Below are positions 8,199-16,149 of a stretch of 64,000 nucleotides of DNA, piece after piece. Every line of letters starts with the position of its first letter. Within the stretch, counting starts at the first letter, position 1. This DNA comes from Shewanella metallivivens (GTDB lineage Bacteria > Pseudomonadota > Gammaproteobacteria > Enterobacterales > Shewanellaceae), in the NCBI RefSeq assembly GCF_028750675.1, contig NZ_JAQQPZ010000015.1:348358-412357 (forward strand), read 5' to 3'. The position numbers and the translations under genes are program-made. The notes below the pieces were generated by a model. The model saw nothing but the letters and a program-made list of their open reading frames with translations, was not told the DNA's origin and ran no database searches.

Positions 8199-8349
8199 GC
8201 TGATAAATTCGCCCTTCGGGGGGGCGTCACAAACCCCATTACGGCTTCAAATGACTTTGATGTAGAATGACTACAGCTGCAGTCATTTTCATTGTACTGG
8301 GTCTAGTGACGCAGCCTAAAATAGATCACATTCTAATAAGGATTGGTAT
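8199..8349 (+). repeat. Intergenic repeat copy A, interrupted or long form
   Basis: Bases 8199-8213 and 8314-8349 are together the same as the continuous 48-bp repeat at 10099-10146. Between them lie 100 extra bases, and GCC is present at both junctions. The extra segment has near-matching ends (GGCGTCAC / GTGACGCA inverted) and a 22-bp near-palindrome at 8265-8286. Either a small element inserted here, or copy B lost its centre. The right edge ends exactly at the start region of the 8348 gene. Confidence 0.7.
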
Positions 8350-8668
8350 GACACATCGTTTGGGATTGATCATTTTGATTATGGGGCTATTTATGAGCTC
8401 TGTAACTGAAGCTGGCACCGTTGTTGTGCGTAAATCATCGCAGCCGTTTGATGCGTTTGCTGTGCGCGACGAATTGCAGCAACAGCATGAGTGGCAGGAG
8501 CTTTTTCGTCAGCAACAACAAATATCCATTTTGCAATCTTTACCCCTAACCTGTATTGCTGTCAAAGGGGCTTTTTTGTACTTCAATTGCGGTCAGCATC
8601 ATTATCGCCCTTATCAATATCAACACCAGCAGTTATTTATTGAGATCGACTCGACTCAAGGACATTAG
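8348..8668 (+). CDS. Small secreted protein of unknown function
   Basis: The 106-residue product is not recognised. From ATG 8348 it begins with a signal peptide (MTHRLGLIILIMGLFMSSVTEA) followed by a Gln-rich mature part with two cysteines (LTCIAVKG, YFNCGQHH), which could form a disulphide. An AAGGA Shine-Dalgarno lies at 8338-8342 inside the repeat ending at 8349; an upstream in-frame ATG at 8267 would put 27 residues coded by the repeat in front of the signal peptide and is rejected. It precedes the TPR lipoprotein gene by 116 bp and may be co-transcribed. Confidence 0.6.
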   Translation: MTHRLGLIILIMGLFMSSVTEAGTVVVRKSSQPFDAFAVRDELQQQHEWQELFRQQQQISILQSLPLTCIAVKGAFLYFNCGQHHYRPYQYQHQQLFIEIDSTQGH

Positions 8669-8784
8669 CTATGTTGGCCTATTTTAGCCCTGTTTAATCA
8701 CTCCCCCAAGCGGTGCATTTGTGGCTGAAAACCAGTCTATTGACTACGCTTTAAGGTAGCTTAATTCTATCTGAGGCTTGAATC

Positions 8785-10005
8785 ATGTTGGCTTATCACC
8801 CAAGCAGGATCGCAAGTAAGGCATTATGCCTATCCCAAAAAGGACTTCAATTAACGGTTAAATTATTATTTATTAGCGTATTAATCTGCCTTTGTGCTTG
8901 TCAATCAACACAATCTAATGTGCAACGTATTGATATTAACACCCTGTTTTACGATGATTACTTTACCCCAGTATCAACCATTGATACCGATGATATATAT
9001 CAACTACCTGAAACATTTGTTGCCAAGTTTAGACGTCAATATTTGGCTGAACATACACTGAGAAGCCAAAATATACTGCCCAATGAATGGTTAGCACAAT
9101 ACATAGGTGCCGCCGAGGGTGGTTTTGAATATCGTGACCATTACACTCGATCCGCTAGAGAAACTGTCGTTAATCGCCAGGGGAACTGTATGTCTTTGGT
9201 GGTGCTGTCTGCAGCTTTAGCTGAGGTATTAAACGTGCCGGTTGAGTTTTATGATATTGACGTCGAACCCATTTGGGATCGCCGTGGTGGCTTTTTTTTG
9301 GTCAATGGTCATGTCAATTTAAACTTGATGCCTCCTGAAGATAGTAAAACCGTATTGCTTAGGGGCTCAAAAATGCTTGTGGATTTTTTACCTGAACGTT
9401 CAGTGAGGGCTTATCAAAGTAAGCGGGTTAATAAGCGGCAATTATCAGCAATGTATTTTAACAATATTGCCGCAGAAGCCTTGGTTAAAAACGACTATAA
9501 CCAAGCGTATGCCTTAGTTAAAAAAGCGATTATGTTAAACCCTGAATTTGTTGCAGCGATAAACACTTTGGCGGTGATTTATCGTCATAAAGGGTATGAA
9601 ACAGAAGCAGAACAAGCCTATCGAGCTGCATTACAAGTCAATCCGCAAGATTTATCAACCTTATATAATTTAGCGCTAATTTTAGGTGAGCAAGATCGGT
9701 TAACTGAGTGGGCTGAAGTGCATAAAGTATTAGAGTTGGCCAGAATTAATAACCCTTTTTATTACTTTGATATGGCGCAGCAAGCGTATTTTGATCGACA
9801 GTATCAAGATGCTCTTATGTGGTATAAGCGTGCAGTTGAAAAAGCAGACTACCGCCATGAGTTTTATTTTGGTTTATCGAGAGCGTATTGGGCAACGGGT
9901 GAACAGAGGCTTGCAGAAAAAAACCTTAAGCGAGCGTTAGCACTGAGTGATGTGGATAATAAACAGCGTTATCAAAGCAAGTTACAAGCCATGCGCCAAT
10001 ATTAG
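8785..10005 (+). CDS. Lipoprotein with transglutaminase-like domain and TPR repeats
   Basis: The 406-residue protein has a hydrophobic leader with a lipobox (LCAC, lipid Cys39). A transglutaminase-like segment follows: RQGNCMSLVVLSAALAE (Cys135 at the start of a helix), the strand VPVEFYDIDV, and NGHVNLNL (His176), the Cys-His layout of the fold. At least four TPR units then run from about 225 to 400 (NNIAAEALVKNDYNQAYALV, PEFVAAINTLAVIYRHKG, PQDLSTLYNLALI, HEFYFGLSRAYWATG). A periplasm-facing lipoprotein acting in protein assembly or peptide handling is plausible, but no function is known to me. It lies between two direct copies of a repeat. Confidence 0.75.
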   Translation: MLAYHPSRIASKALCLSQKGLQLTVKLLFISVLICLCACQSTQSNVQRIDINTLFYDDYFTPVSTIDTDDIYQLPETFVAKFRRQYLAEHTLRSQNILPNEWLAQYIGAAEGGFEYRDHYTRSARETVVNRQGNCMSLVVLSAALAEVLNVPVEFYDIDVEPIWDRRGGFFLVNGHVNLNLMPPEDSKTVLLRGSKMLVDFLPERSVRAYQSKRVNKRQLSAMYFNNIAAEALVKNDYNQAYALVKKAIMLNPEFVAAINTLAVIYRHKGYETEAEQAYRAALQVNPQDLSTLYNLALILGEQDRLTEWAEVHKVLELARINNPFYYFDMAQQAYFDRQYQDALMWYKRAVEKADYRHEFYFGLSRAYWATGEQRLAEKNLKRALALSDVDNKQRYQSKLQAMRQY

Positions 10006-10098
10006 CCAAGGTTATCAGTGCGCTAACAGTGACTTCGCATGAGTTTAATTATAAAAATGCTCAATAGGTGGCTCTTTTGCGTTGAGCTTAATATGTAC

Positions 10099-10146
10099 GC
10101 TGATAAATTCGCCTAAAATAGATCACATTCTAATAAGGATTGGTAT
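10099..10146 (+). repeat. Intergenic repeat copy B (48 bp, continuous form)
   Basis: The last 36 bp (10111-10146) are identical and in the same orientation as 8314-8349, and the first 15 bp equal 8199-8213. With copy A it encloses the 8348 and 8785 genes. No coding sequence is seen in 10006-10237. Confidence 0.75.
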
Positions 10147-10237
10147 TATATGTGACGCTTCTTAACCATGACAAACAGACACTAATATTGCTGCATATCA
10201 GGGTTTACGTTGAGGTATTATCTTGTTTCGTGAGGGA

Positions 10238-11101
10238 TTATTTGGTTAAGCGGTTGGCTTGTTGTGCAGGTTGATAGCTGTTTTGTTCAGCTAAACTAAG
10301 AATTTCTTGATAATGGTACGATTGCTTTAAAGTCGTAATGGCTTGGTCTAGGACTGCGGCGGTGTGTTTGTCGTGACAGGCTATCTTTCTTTCTGCTGGG
10401 GCAAACAAGGCGACTTCTGTCACAGCTTGGCTTGTATCGAGCTTTTTTTGCAATAAATGGCGGTAATACTCAAAAATACGTCTCTCAAGTACTACCGATT
10501 GAATATGGCCATTAAATAGCATTACAACTTGGCTTTTTTGATTGGATATTTCACTGTAAAGCGGGTTTTGCACGGATATTTCGCTAAATTCTTCACCAAG
10601 GTACTTGGCAGCATTTTGAAACCCTAACATCGAGATGGATTTAAGATCTTCAATTTTGTGAATATTTAGCTTGTTTTTAGTCAGATAAAATACGCTATTT
10701 TGATATTCAATTAAGCTTTGAGTATAAAACATCCCTTCAACATGGTCAGGTGTATTAATCATGCAATCAATTCTCTTGGTACTCACCAAGCGTTGAGCGC
10801 GTAGATTAGGAGCGTGAACAAGTTCTGTCATCGCAATATCACTTAGTTCAAGCGCTGTGACTAATAGCTCATATTGTACGCCTTGAGATTTATTGGCAAA
10901 AAAATACGGTGCAATACTATTGCTGGTTGAAAAGCTGATTTGGGTGATATTGGGCAATGAAGCTTGTTGTAGGGTTTGGGCGTGATGTTCGACTAAGATA
11001 TGAGGGAGTTCAGACGGATCGCTAATGATGTCATCTGCCGTAGTGGTTAGACAGATAAATAAGTTAAGCGTAACTAGCAAAAAAATGATGCTGTATTTCA
11101 A
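10238..11101 (-). CDS. Periplasmic solute-binding-like protein (SBP family 3 type)
   Basis: This 287-residue protein starts with a signal peptide (MKYSIIFLLVTLNLFICLTTTA). The body resembles extracellular amino-acid-binding-like proteins found in Shewanella and Vibrio as orphans: an early segment with APYFF, VQYELLVTALELSDI, RLVSTKRIDCMIN, then a second lobe from about 140 to 240. There is no ABC permease or ATPase gene next to it, so it may be a sensor-type or stray binding protein rather than a transporter part. The assignment rests on pattern only; the ligand is unknown. Confidence 0.6.
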   Translation of the reverse strand: MKYSIIFLLVTLNLFICLTTTADDIISDPSELPHILVEHHAQTLQQASLPNITQISFSTSNSIAPYFFANKSQGVQYELLVTALELSDIAMTELVHAPNLRAQRLVSTKRIDCMINTPDHVEGMFYTQSLIEYQNSVFYLTKNKLNIHKIEDLKSISMLGFQNAAKYLGEEFSEISVQNPLYSEISNQKSQVVMLFNGHIQSVVLERRIFEYYRHLLQKKLDTSQAVTEVALFAPAERKIACHDKHTAAVLDQAITTLKQSYHYQEILSLAEQNSYQPAQQANRLTK

Positions 11102-11492
11102 ACGTTAGATTTCCTATTGTGTTGTCCTTGTCTGTTATCGTCGATGTTTATCAGGTAGATAAGTTTTGCATATACCGATCATTACTGGGTTTGATACGGT
11201 GTGATAACCTATTCCTTGTCCAGTGCGAAAACGCATTTTGATTTACATCAGTATGGTTCATCAAATGTCTTGCATCAAGTGCACTTTTATTTTAGGTGGT
11301 AACCTCCCATTTTATATCGGCATAGTTGAGTAATACTTGATTGATTTGTCGATTGATACTGGTTAAATTGAACTTTCGTGTTCATTTTCCTGATGTACTC
11401 TACTCATTTTTATATCACTTTTATGAATTAACCCATTTATTTCAATCTATTGAATAAGCGATATTATAGATTTTGCCGGAGTTGTAACCACT
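11102..11492. other. 391-bp intergenic region between divergent genes
   Basis: This AT-rich region must hold the promoters of the solute-binding-like gene and of aroG. I looked for a TyrR box (TGTAAA-N6-TTTACA) and for Crp or Fnr sites and saw none convincing. No small gene or hairpin terminator was seen. Confidence 0.5.
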
Positions 11493-12548
11493 ATGTATTA
11501 TCAAAATGACGATATTCGTATCGATGAAATAAAAGAATTGCTACCACCTATTGCAATTCTTGAGCGATTTCCGGCTAGCGAGAATGCATCTGCGACCGTA
11601 TATAACGCCCGTAATAACATCCATAATATTCTAGCTGGCAAAGATGACCGTTTATTAGTGATCATTGGTCCGTGTTCAATTCATGACCCTTTGGCTGCAC
11701 TAGAGTATGGTGAGCGTTTAAATGTTTTACGTGAGCAGTATAAAGATCAGCTTGAAATTGTTATGCGTGTTTATTTTGAAAAGCCGCGAACAACAGTGGG
11801 CTGGAAAGGCTTAATTAACGATCCATACATGGACAATAGCTATCAATTAAACGATGGTTTACGCACTGCACGTAAATTATTGGTCGATTTAAATGAGTTT
11901 GGTATGCCAACCGCGGGTGAGTTTTTAGATATGATCACACCACAATATGTTGCCGATATGATGTGCTGGGGCGCCATTGGTGCACGTACAACAGAATCTC
12001 AGGTGCATCGAGAGCTGTCTTCAGGGCTCTCTTGTCCGGTTGGTTTTAAAAATGGTACTGATGGTACGATTAAAGTGGCGATTGATGCGATTGGTGCGGC
12101 TAATGCACCTCATCATTTTCTTTCGGTGACTAAGTTTGGTCATTCGGCGATTGTGTCAACGAAAGGTAATCCAGATTGCCATATCATTCTAAGAGGCGGT
12201 CGAGAGCCCAATTACAGTGCTGCGCATGTTGAAGATATTTCAGCGCAACTGAAAAAGTCAGGCCTTGCAGATAACATTATGATTGATTTTAGCCATGCCA
12301 ATAGCAGCAAGGACTATAAAAAACAAATGTTAGTGGCTAAAGACGTTGCTGAACAAATATCTGCTGGCAACCAAGCCATTTTTGGGGTGATGGTTGAAAG
12401 TCATTTGGTTGAAGGTCGCCAAGACTTAGTTGATGGTGTTGAATTATGTTACGGCCAAAGTATCACTGATGCCTGTATTGGCTGGGACGATACGGAGCAG
12501 TTATTGGCCACGTTGAATCAAAGTGTGGTTAATCGTCGCAAAGGTTAA
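11493..12548 (+). CDS. aroG: 3-deoxy-7-phosphoheptulonate (DAHP) synthase, AroG type
   Basis: The enzyme condenses phosphoenolpyruvate and erythrose 4-phosphate, the first step of the shikimate pathway. The 351-residue product is very like E. coli AroG by eye: MYYQNDDIRIDEIKELLPP, the IGPCSIHDP metal/PEP motif, FEKPRTTVGWKG, GAIGARTTESQVHRE, GFKNGTDGTIKVA, FSHANSSK and GVMVESHLVEG. It is a type I AroFGH enzyme; the N-terminus fits the Phe-sensitive AroG, but feedback specificity cannot be read with certainty. The gene is monocistronic with a shared terminator. Erythrose 4-phosphate links it to tkt and epd at 29-32 kb. Confidence 0.93.
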   Translation: MYYQNDDIRIDEIKELLPPIAILERFPASENASATVYNARNNIHNILAGKDDRLLVIIGPCSIHDPLAALEYGERLNVLREQYKDQLEIVMRVYFEKPRTTVGWKGLINDPYMDNSYQLNDGLRTARKLLVDLNEFGMPTAGEFLDMITPQYVADMMCWGAIGARTTESQVHRELSSGLSCPVGFKNGTDGTIKVAIDAIGAANAPHHFLSVTKFGHSAIVSTKGNPDCHIILRGGREPNYSAAHVEDISAQLKKSGLADNIMIDFSHANSSKDYKKQMLVAKDVAEQISAGNQAIFGVMVESHLVEGRQDLVDGVELCYGQSITDACIGWDDTEQLLATLNQSVVNRRKG

Positions 12549-12565
12549 TTAATACGTGCGAACAA

Positions 12566-12596
12566 AATAAGGCGCTAAATGCGCCTTATTTTTTTT
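12566..12596. terminator. Bidirectional terminator after aroG
   Basis: Stem aataaggcgc / gcgccttatt with loop TAAAT and a T-run on the plus strand. It overlaps the 3' end and stop codon of the opposing small gene. Confidence 0.85.
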
Positions 12597-12762
12597 CCTG
12601 CTGTGCTAAATATTCGTTTGCTTTTGCTAAGCTGCCAAATGCAGATATGAGATTGTTGCGGCCTTTGTCTTGTAATTCAGGGTTCCCTGATTCAATCATC
12701 ATCCATACCCAAGTTTGTATTAATTGTAATGGTGGGTATTGAACTTTCGTGCTATCCAACAT
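12586..12762 (-). CDS. Conserved-looking small protein, unknown function
   Basis: A 58-residue protein starting MLDSTKVQYPP and ending AKANEYLAQQEKK. ATG 12762 is chosen because AAGGA lies 7 nt upstream on that strand; an upstream in-frame ATG at 12807 has no such site. It has an aromatic helix (IQTWVWMMIE) and no signal peptide, and is probably cytosolic. It is convergent with aroG, sharing its terminator. I do not recognise a family. Confidence 0.6.
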   Translation of the reverse strand: MLDSTKVQYPPLQLIQTWVWMMIESGNPELQDKGRNNLISAFGSLAKANEYLAQQEKK

Positions 12763-13112
12763 AAAGCATCCTTTAAACGGGTAAATCGTTGTTTGTGAAT
12801 TACCCAAACAGTCGTTTATTTATTCCTGAAGAGTATCAAATAATATCTGTAGAAATAACTCTATTTAGACTTTAAAAGCTAAAAATGACCAAAAAAAAAT
12901 AAAAAGTAGTATAAAAGTGTATGCTATTTTTTGTTTTGTAAGTCTAAAGTTTTACTTGTCATAAGATTAAAGAATAAAAATATTGAGATGATTCAGTGCT
13001 TATTCCAGTAGATTGTGACGTAAGTCTGATAAGAAAATGCTTTATAATAAGACAATACTGATTAACCTCATGATCATATTGCCACGTTAAGCGGCCTAAC
13101 ATTGGAGTAACG
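12763..13112. other. 350-bp AT-rich intergenic region
   Basis: The region upstream of both the small minus-strand gene and the ABC exporter is very AT-rich, with A- and T-runs at 12887-12935. No RNA gene, repeat or recognised operator was seen. A minus-strand reading frame at 12959-13300 overlaps the exporter start and is not considered a gene. Confidence 0.5.
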
Positions 13113-14906
13113 ATGAGACCTTCTGCGTATTTTGAAGGCCCTGTAGGGAAACTGAACTGGCATGTTTTACAATTATTGTGGCCATATCTAATTGAGTTCA
13201 AAGGTCGAGTTTTGTTGGCAATGTTATGTTTGGTTATCGCTAAACTCGCCAGTGTCGGCTTGCCATTTATTCTAAAAGATCTTGTGGATACCTTGGACAC
13301 GTTAAGCGTTGAACAAGCTCTCGCAGTGCCATTTGGGTTGGTGATTGCTTATGGTGCAATACGCTTTCTTAATGTCATCATTGGTGAAGTACGCGATACG
13401 TTGTTTGGCCGTGTAACAGAGCGTGCTATTCGTCGTCTTGGCTTGGCTGTGTTTGAACATTTACATCGCTTAGATCTTGATTTTCATCTTGATCGTAGAA
13501 CCGGTGGTTTGTCGCGAGACATTGAACGCGGTACTAGTGGTGTGAGTTTTTTAATGCGTTTTATGGTGTTCAATATTGTGCCGACGCTGCTCGAGATAAC
13601 ACTGGTTATTGGGATTTTCTTTTTTAACTACGGCATTCAATTTGCGCTGATTACGTTTGTCTCAGTGATTGCTTATATCGGATATTCGATCAGAGCAACT
13701 GAATGGCGTACCGGTTTTGTGCGTGATGCAGCAAAAGCGGACTCGCTTGCCAATACCCGTGCCATTGACAGTCTTTTAAATTATGAAACCGTAAAATATT
13801 TTAATAATGAGTCTTATGAGTCACAACGCTACGATAATGCACTGGCTCAATGGGAAGTGGCTAAACGTAAAAACCGTTTGTCACTCCTAGCGCTAAACGG
13901 CGGGCAGGCGCTCATTATTGCTATTGCTATGACAGCGATGATGGCATTAGCTGCTCACGAGGTTTCATTAGGTATGATGACCATTGGTGATTTTGTATTA
14001 ATTAACGCTTTTATGATGCAGTTATTTATTCCACTCAATTTTTTAGGGTTTGTCTACCGTGAAATCCGAGGCGCTTTGGCTAATATTGAACGTATGTTCG
14101 ACATTATGGCTAATGTGCCACAAGTCGAAGACCAAGCAGGTGCTTCAACCATTAGCCCAAGTATAGGGGCAATAAAGTTTAATAATGTCAGCTTTCACTA
14201 TGATCAAAGACCAATTCTAAAGCAGGTGAGTTTTGAGGTTCCAGCGGGTAAAAAAATAGCCGTGGTTGGAGACAGTGGTGCAGGTAAATCGACCATCATT
14301 AAACTTTTGTTTCGTTTTTACGATGTCAAAAGTGGTTCAATTACCATTGATGGTATCGATATTCGACAATTGACCCAATTAGCGTTACGCCAAGCGATTG
14401 CTGTAGTGCCGCAAGATACGGTGTTATTTAACGATTCAATCTATGAAAACATTCGCTATGGCCGGCCTGATGCAACAGAAGATGAAATTAAACAAGCCAC
14501 TGAATTAGCACATTTGAGTGATTTTATTGATTCATTACCCGATAAAGGTAATACCAAGGTGGGTGAACGCGGGTTGAAACTTTCTGGCGGAGAAAAACAA
14601 CGGGTTGCAATTGCCCGTGCGGTGTTAAAAGGCGCACCGATTTTAGTGTTCGATGAAGCAACATCATCATTAGACTCTCGCTCTGAACAAGCGATTTTAA
14701 GTGCTTTGCGCGATGCAGCAAAAGGGCATACGAGTTTGGTCGTTGCGCATAGGTTATCGACCATTATTGATGCCGACCAAATTGTGGTGCTCAGTAAGGG
14801 TTGTATTGTCGAGCATGGAACTCACAGCAGTTTATTGGCTCAACAAGGGTTATATGCTCGGTTATGGCATATTCAACATGAGCAGAGCGACCCACTCAGC
14901 CAATAA
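13113..14906 (+). CDS. ABC exporter of the Atm1/HMT1 heavy-metal or thiol type
   Basis: This 597-residue half-transporter has a membrane domain with about six helices (about 25-310) and a C-terminal ATPase. Walker A is GDSGAGKST, the Q-loop follows AIAVVPQDT, the signature is LSGGEKQRVAIARA, Walker B is ILVFDEATSSLD, and the switch is VVAHRLS. The DTLFGRVTERAIRRLGLAVFEHLHRLDLDFHLDRRTGGLSRDI-like segment and NYETVKYFNNE are typical of the mitochondrial Atm1 / bacterial HMT1 group, which exports glutathione conjugates or metal-thiol complexes. It acts as an inner-membrane homodimer. ATG 13113 follows ggag. It is a lone gene; the substrate is inference. Confidence 0.87.
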   Translation: MRPSAYFEGPVGKLNWHVLQLLWPYLIEFKGRVLLAMLCLVIAKLASVGLPFILKDLVDTLDTLSVEQALAVPFGLVIAYGAIRFLNVIIGEVRDTLFGRVTERAIRRLGLAVFEHLHRLDLDFHLDRRTGGLSRDIERGTSGVSFLMRFMVFNIVPTLLEITLVIGIFFFNYGIQFALITFVSVIAYIGYSIRATEWRTGFVRDAAKADSLANTRAIDSLLNYETVKYFNNESYESQRYDNALAQWEVAKRKNRLSLLALNGGQALIIAIAMTAMMALAAHEVSLGMMTIGDFVLINAFMMQLFIPLNFLGFVYREIRGALANIERMFDIMANVPQVEDQAGASTISPSIGAIKFNNVSFHYDQRPILKQVSFEVPAGKKIAVVGDSGAGKSTIIKLLFRFYDVKSGSITIDGIDIRQLTQLALRQAIAVVPQDTVLFNDSIYENIRYGRPDATEDEIKQATELAHLSDFIDSLPDKGNTKVGERGLKLSGGEKQRVAIARAVLKGAPILVFDEATSSLDSRSEQAILSALRDAAKGHTSLVVAHRLSTIIDADQIVVLSKGCIVEHGTHSSLLAQQGLYARLWHIQHEQSDPLSQ

Positions 14907-15169
14907 TTTCTTAATTATCAAACTAGCTTTTGATGTGTTTTATATGTTTATTGTTACAATTATAACAAATGATTATTTTGACGATCTACAATAAGGTCGC
15001 TAATCTATAGCGCTGCGAGTTGTTAAATAAGGCATGTACACTTATATTGCTACTCGACACCTAGGCTTAAATCTGAACTAGTTGGTTATCCCACCGCTTA
15101 AATCCAAGCTGAGATTCATGTAAATATTGATCAATCTTTAAGGTACAAAATGATGTATGGAGGTGACTT

Positions 15170-15388
15170 ATGCATAATATTACGTTGATAGCGGCGTTAG
15201 AAGGCACCCGACATCAGGTGAAGACAGATTGGTTTGCTATTATGGCAATGTTAAAGCAACGCAATATGTCCGATGATGCCATCAGTATTGTGTATAACGA
15301 TTTATGTGCGGGGTTAAGGGTAACGACTCGAGGTTTAACATTGGCCAAAATGACAGAAGAACCTCAAGATCAAACCATTTTAAAGTAA
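15170..15388 (+). CDS. Small hypothetical protein
   Basis: A 72-residue protein beginning MHNITLIAALEGTRHQVKTDW, preceded by a strong ggaggt Shine-Dalgarno at 15159-15164, 5 nt before the ATG. That signal is the main reason to call the gene. The sequence has no signal peptide or membrane segment; a helix around MLKQRNMSDDAISIVYNDL is followed by RVTTRGLTLAKM. No family is recognised. The 260 bp before it contain only a short inverted repeat (ttgtta / taacaa near 14950). Confidence 0.55.
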   Translation: MHNITLIAALEGTRHQVKTDWFAIMAMLKQRNMSDDAISIVYNDLCAGLRVTTRGLTLAKMTEEPQDQTILK

Positions 15389-15594
15389 TTAACTTGCTTA
15401 ATACCAATCGTTTTGTAGGTGTTTATGAATCGATGCTGATCATATGTGAAATCAATGATGCATTAAAAACTAACGAATTCAAAATAGAGTGGAGTTAACG
15501 TTGTATGGGCTGGTAGTAGGCAAAGTGCAATTTATAGACAAACTAAAGTGTAGCTATGTAGCAATAGCTAAAGTAGGACCACCTGAAGTTTAAA

Positions 15595-15807
15595 CTATTT
15601 TTTTCTCCAGCCAATACATACCATCTTGATCAACGCTGCAGGCGAAGGATCGAGAGTTAAACGTTTGATTTTTCCGTGCTCAAAACAGACTAACTCGCCT
15701 TCGATCTCAATCATGCGATCGCAGTTTCGACAACTAATACTTAAGCTTTTTTCGTTAACGGGGATGTTATCCGCTTCAGTCTTTAACATATAACCCTTAA
15801 TCCACAT
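15595..15807 (-). CDS. Small protein with Cys-rich zinc-ribbon-like motif
   Basis: The 70-residue product contains CRNCDRMIEIEGELVCFEH, a C-x2-C-x11-C-x2-H arrangement suited to binding one Zn2+ ion. The rest is basic at the C-terminus (IGWRKK). The start at 15807 is supported by AGGA four bases upstream; ATG 15789 is an alternative. No family is recognised, and a structural or nucleic-acid-binding role is only a guess from the motif. The gene is solitary with an inverted repeat just upstream of its start. Confidence 0.5.
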   Translation of the reverse strand: MWIKGYMLKTEADNIPVNEKSLSISCRNCDRMIEIEGELVCFEHGKIKRLTLDPSPAALIKMVCIGWRKK

Positions 15808-15817
15808 TTGTTCCTAA

Positions 15818-15843
15818 ATCACATCAAAGTCATTTAATGTGAT
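15818..15843. promoter_or_regulatory. Inverted repeat upstream of the zinc-ribbon-like gene
   Basis: ATCACAT-N12-ATGTGAT lies 10 bp upstream of the 15807 start. The half-sites resemble Crp half-sites, but the 12-bp spacer is wrong for Crp. It may be an operator for another dimeric regulator. Confidence 0.35.
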
Positions 15844-16149
15844 ATATGTCATATTCCATTCTACACCTTATTCATGATTTCAGCAAAGCGATCCTGAGAG
15901 ATTCATGACTATATTCACTATCTCTTTCGTCTAGGTTAATTTGATTATGGCTAATCGAAAAGTGGTAGGAGTGATCTGTCGATGAGCCAGTCAGTGGTAA
16001 ATAAAGAATATTAATTACTAACTTTTTCAACGGTCTTGTTCGCATTGGCAAACAAAGTCATATTTAATGCACTGGAGACTATCGTATTGATAAGCTCCAT
16101 TTATCGCCTCATCATTAATAGGTATAAACTCTTATCTATACTCACTTTT
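15844..16149. other. 306-bp intergenic region
   Basis: The region between the upstream side of the small zinc-ribbon-like gene and the 3' end of the glutamate-synthase-like gene holds no recognised gene, RNA, clear terminator or repeat. Confidence 0.5.

Noticed and set aside
11102-11492. TyrR box upstream of aroG
   Set aside because: No TGTAAA-N6-TTTACA-like sequence was found by eye.
12959-13300. 113-residue minus-strand frame before the ABC exporter
   Set aside because: Overlaps the exporter start and its promoter region; no domain or ribosome site.
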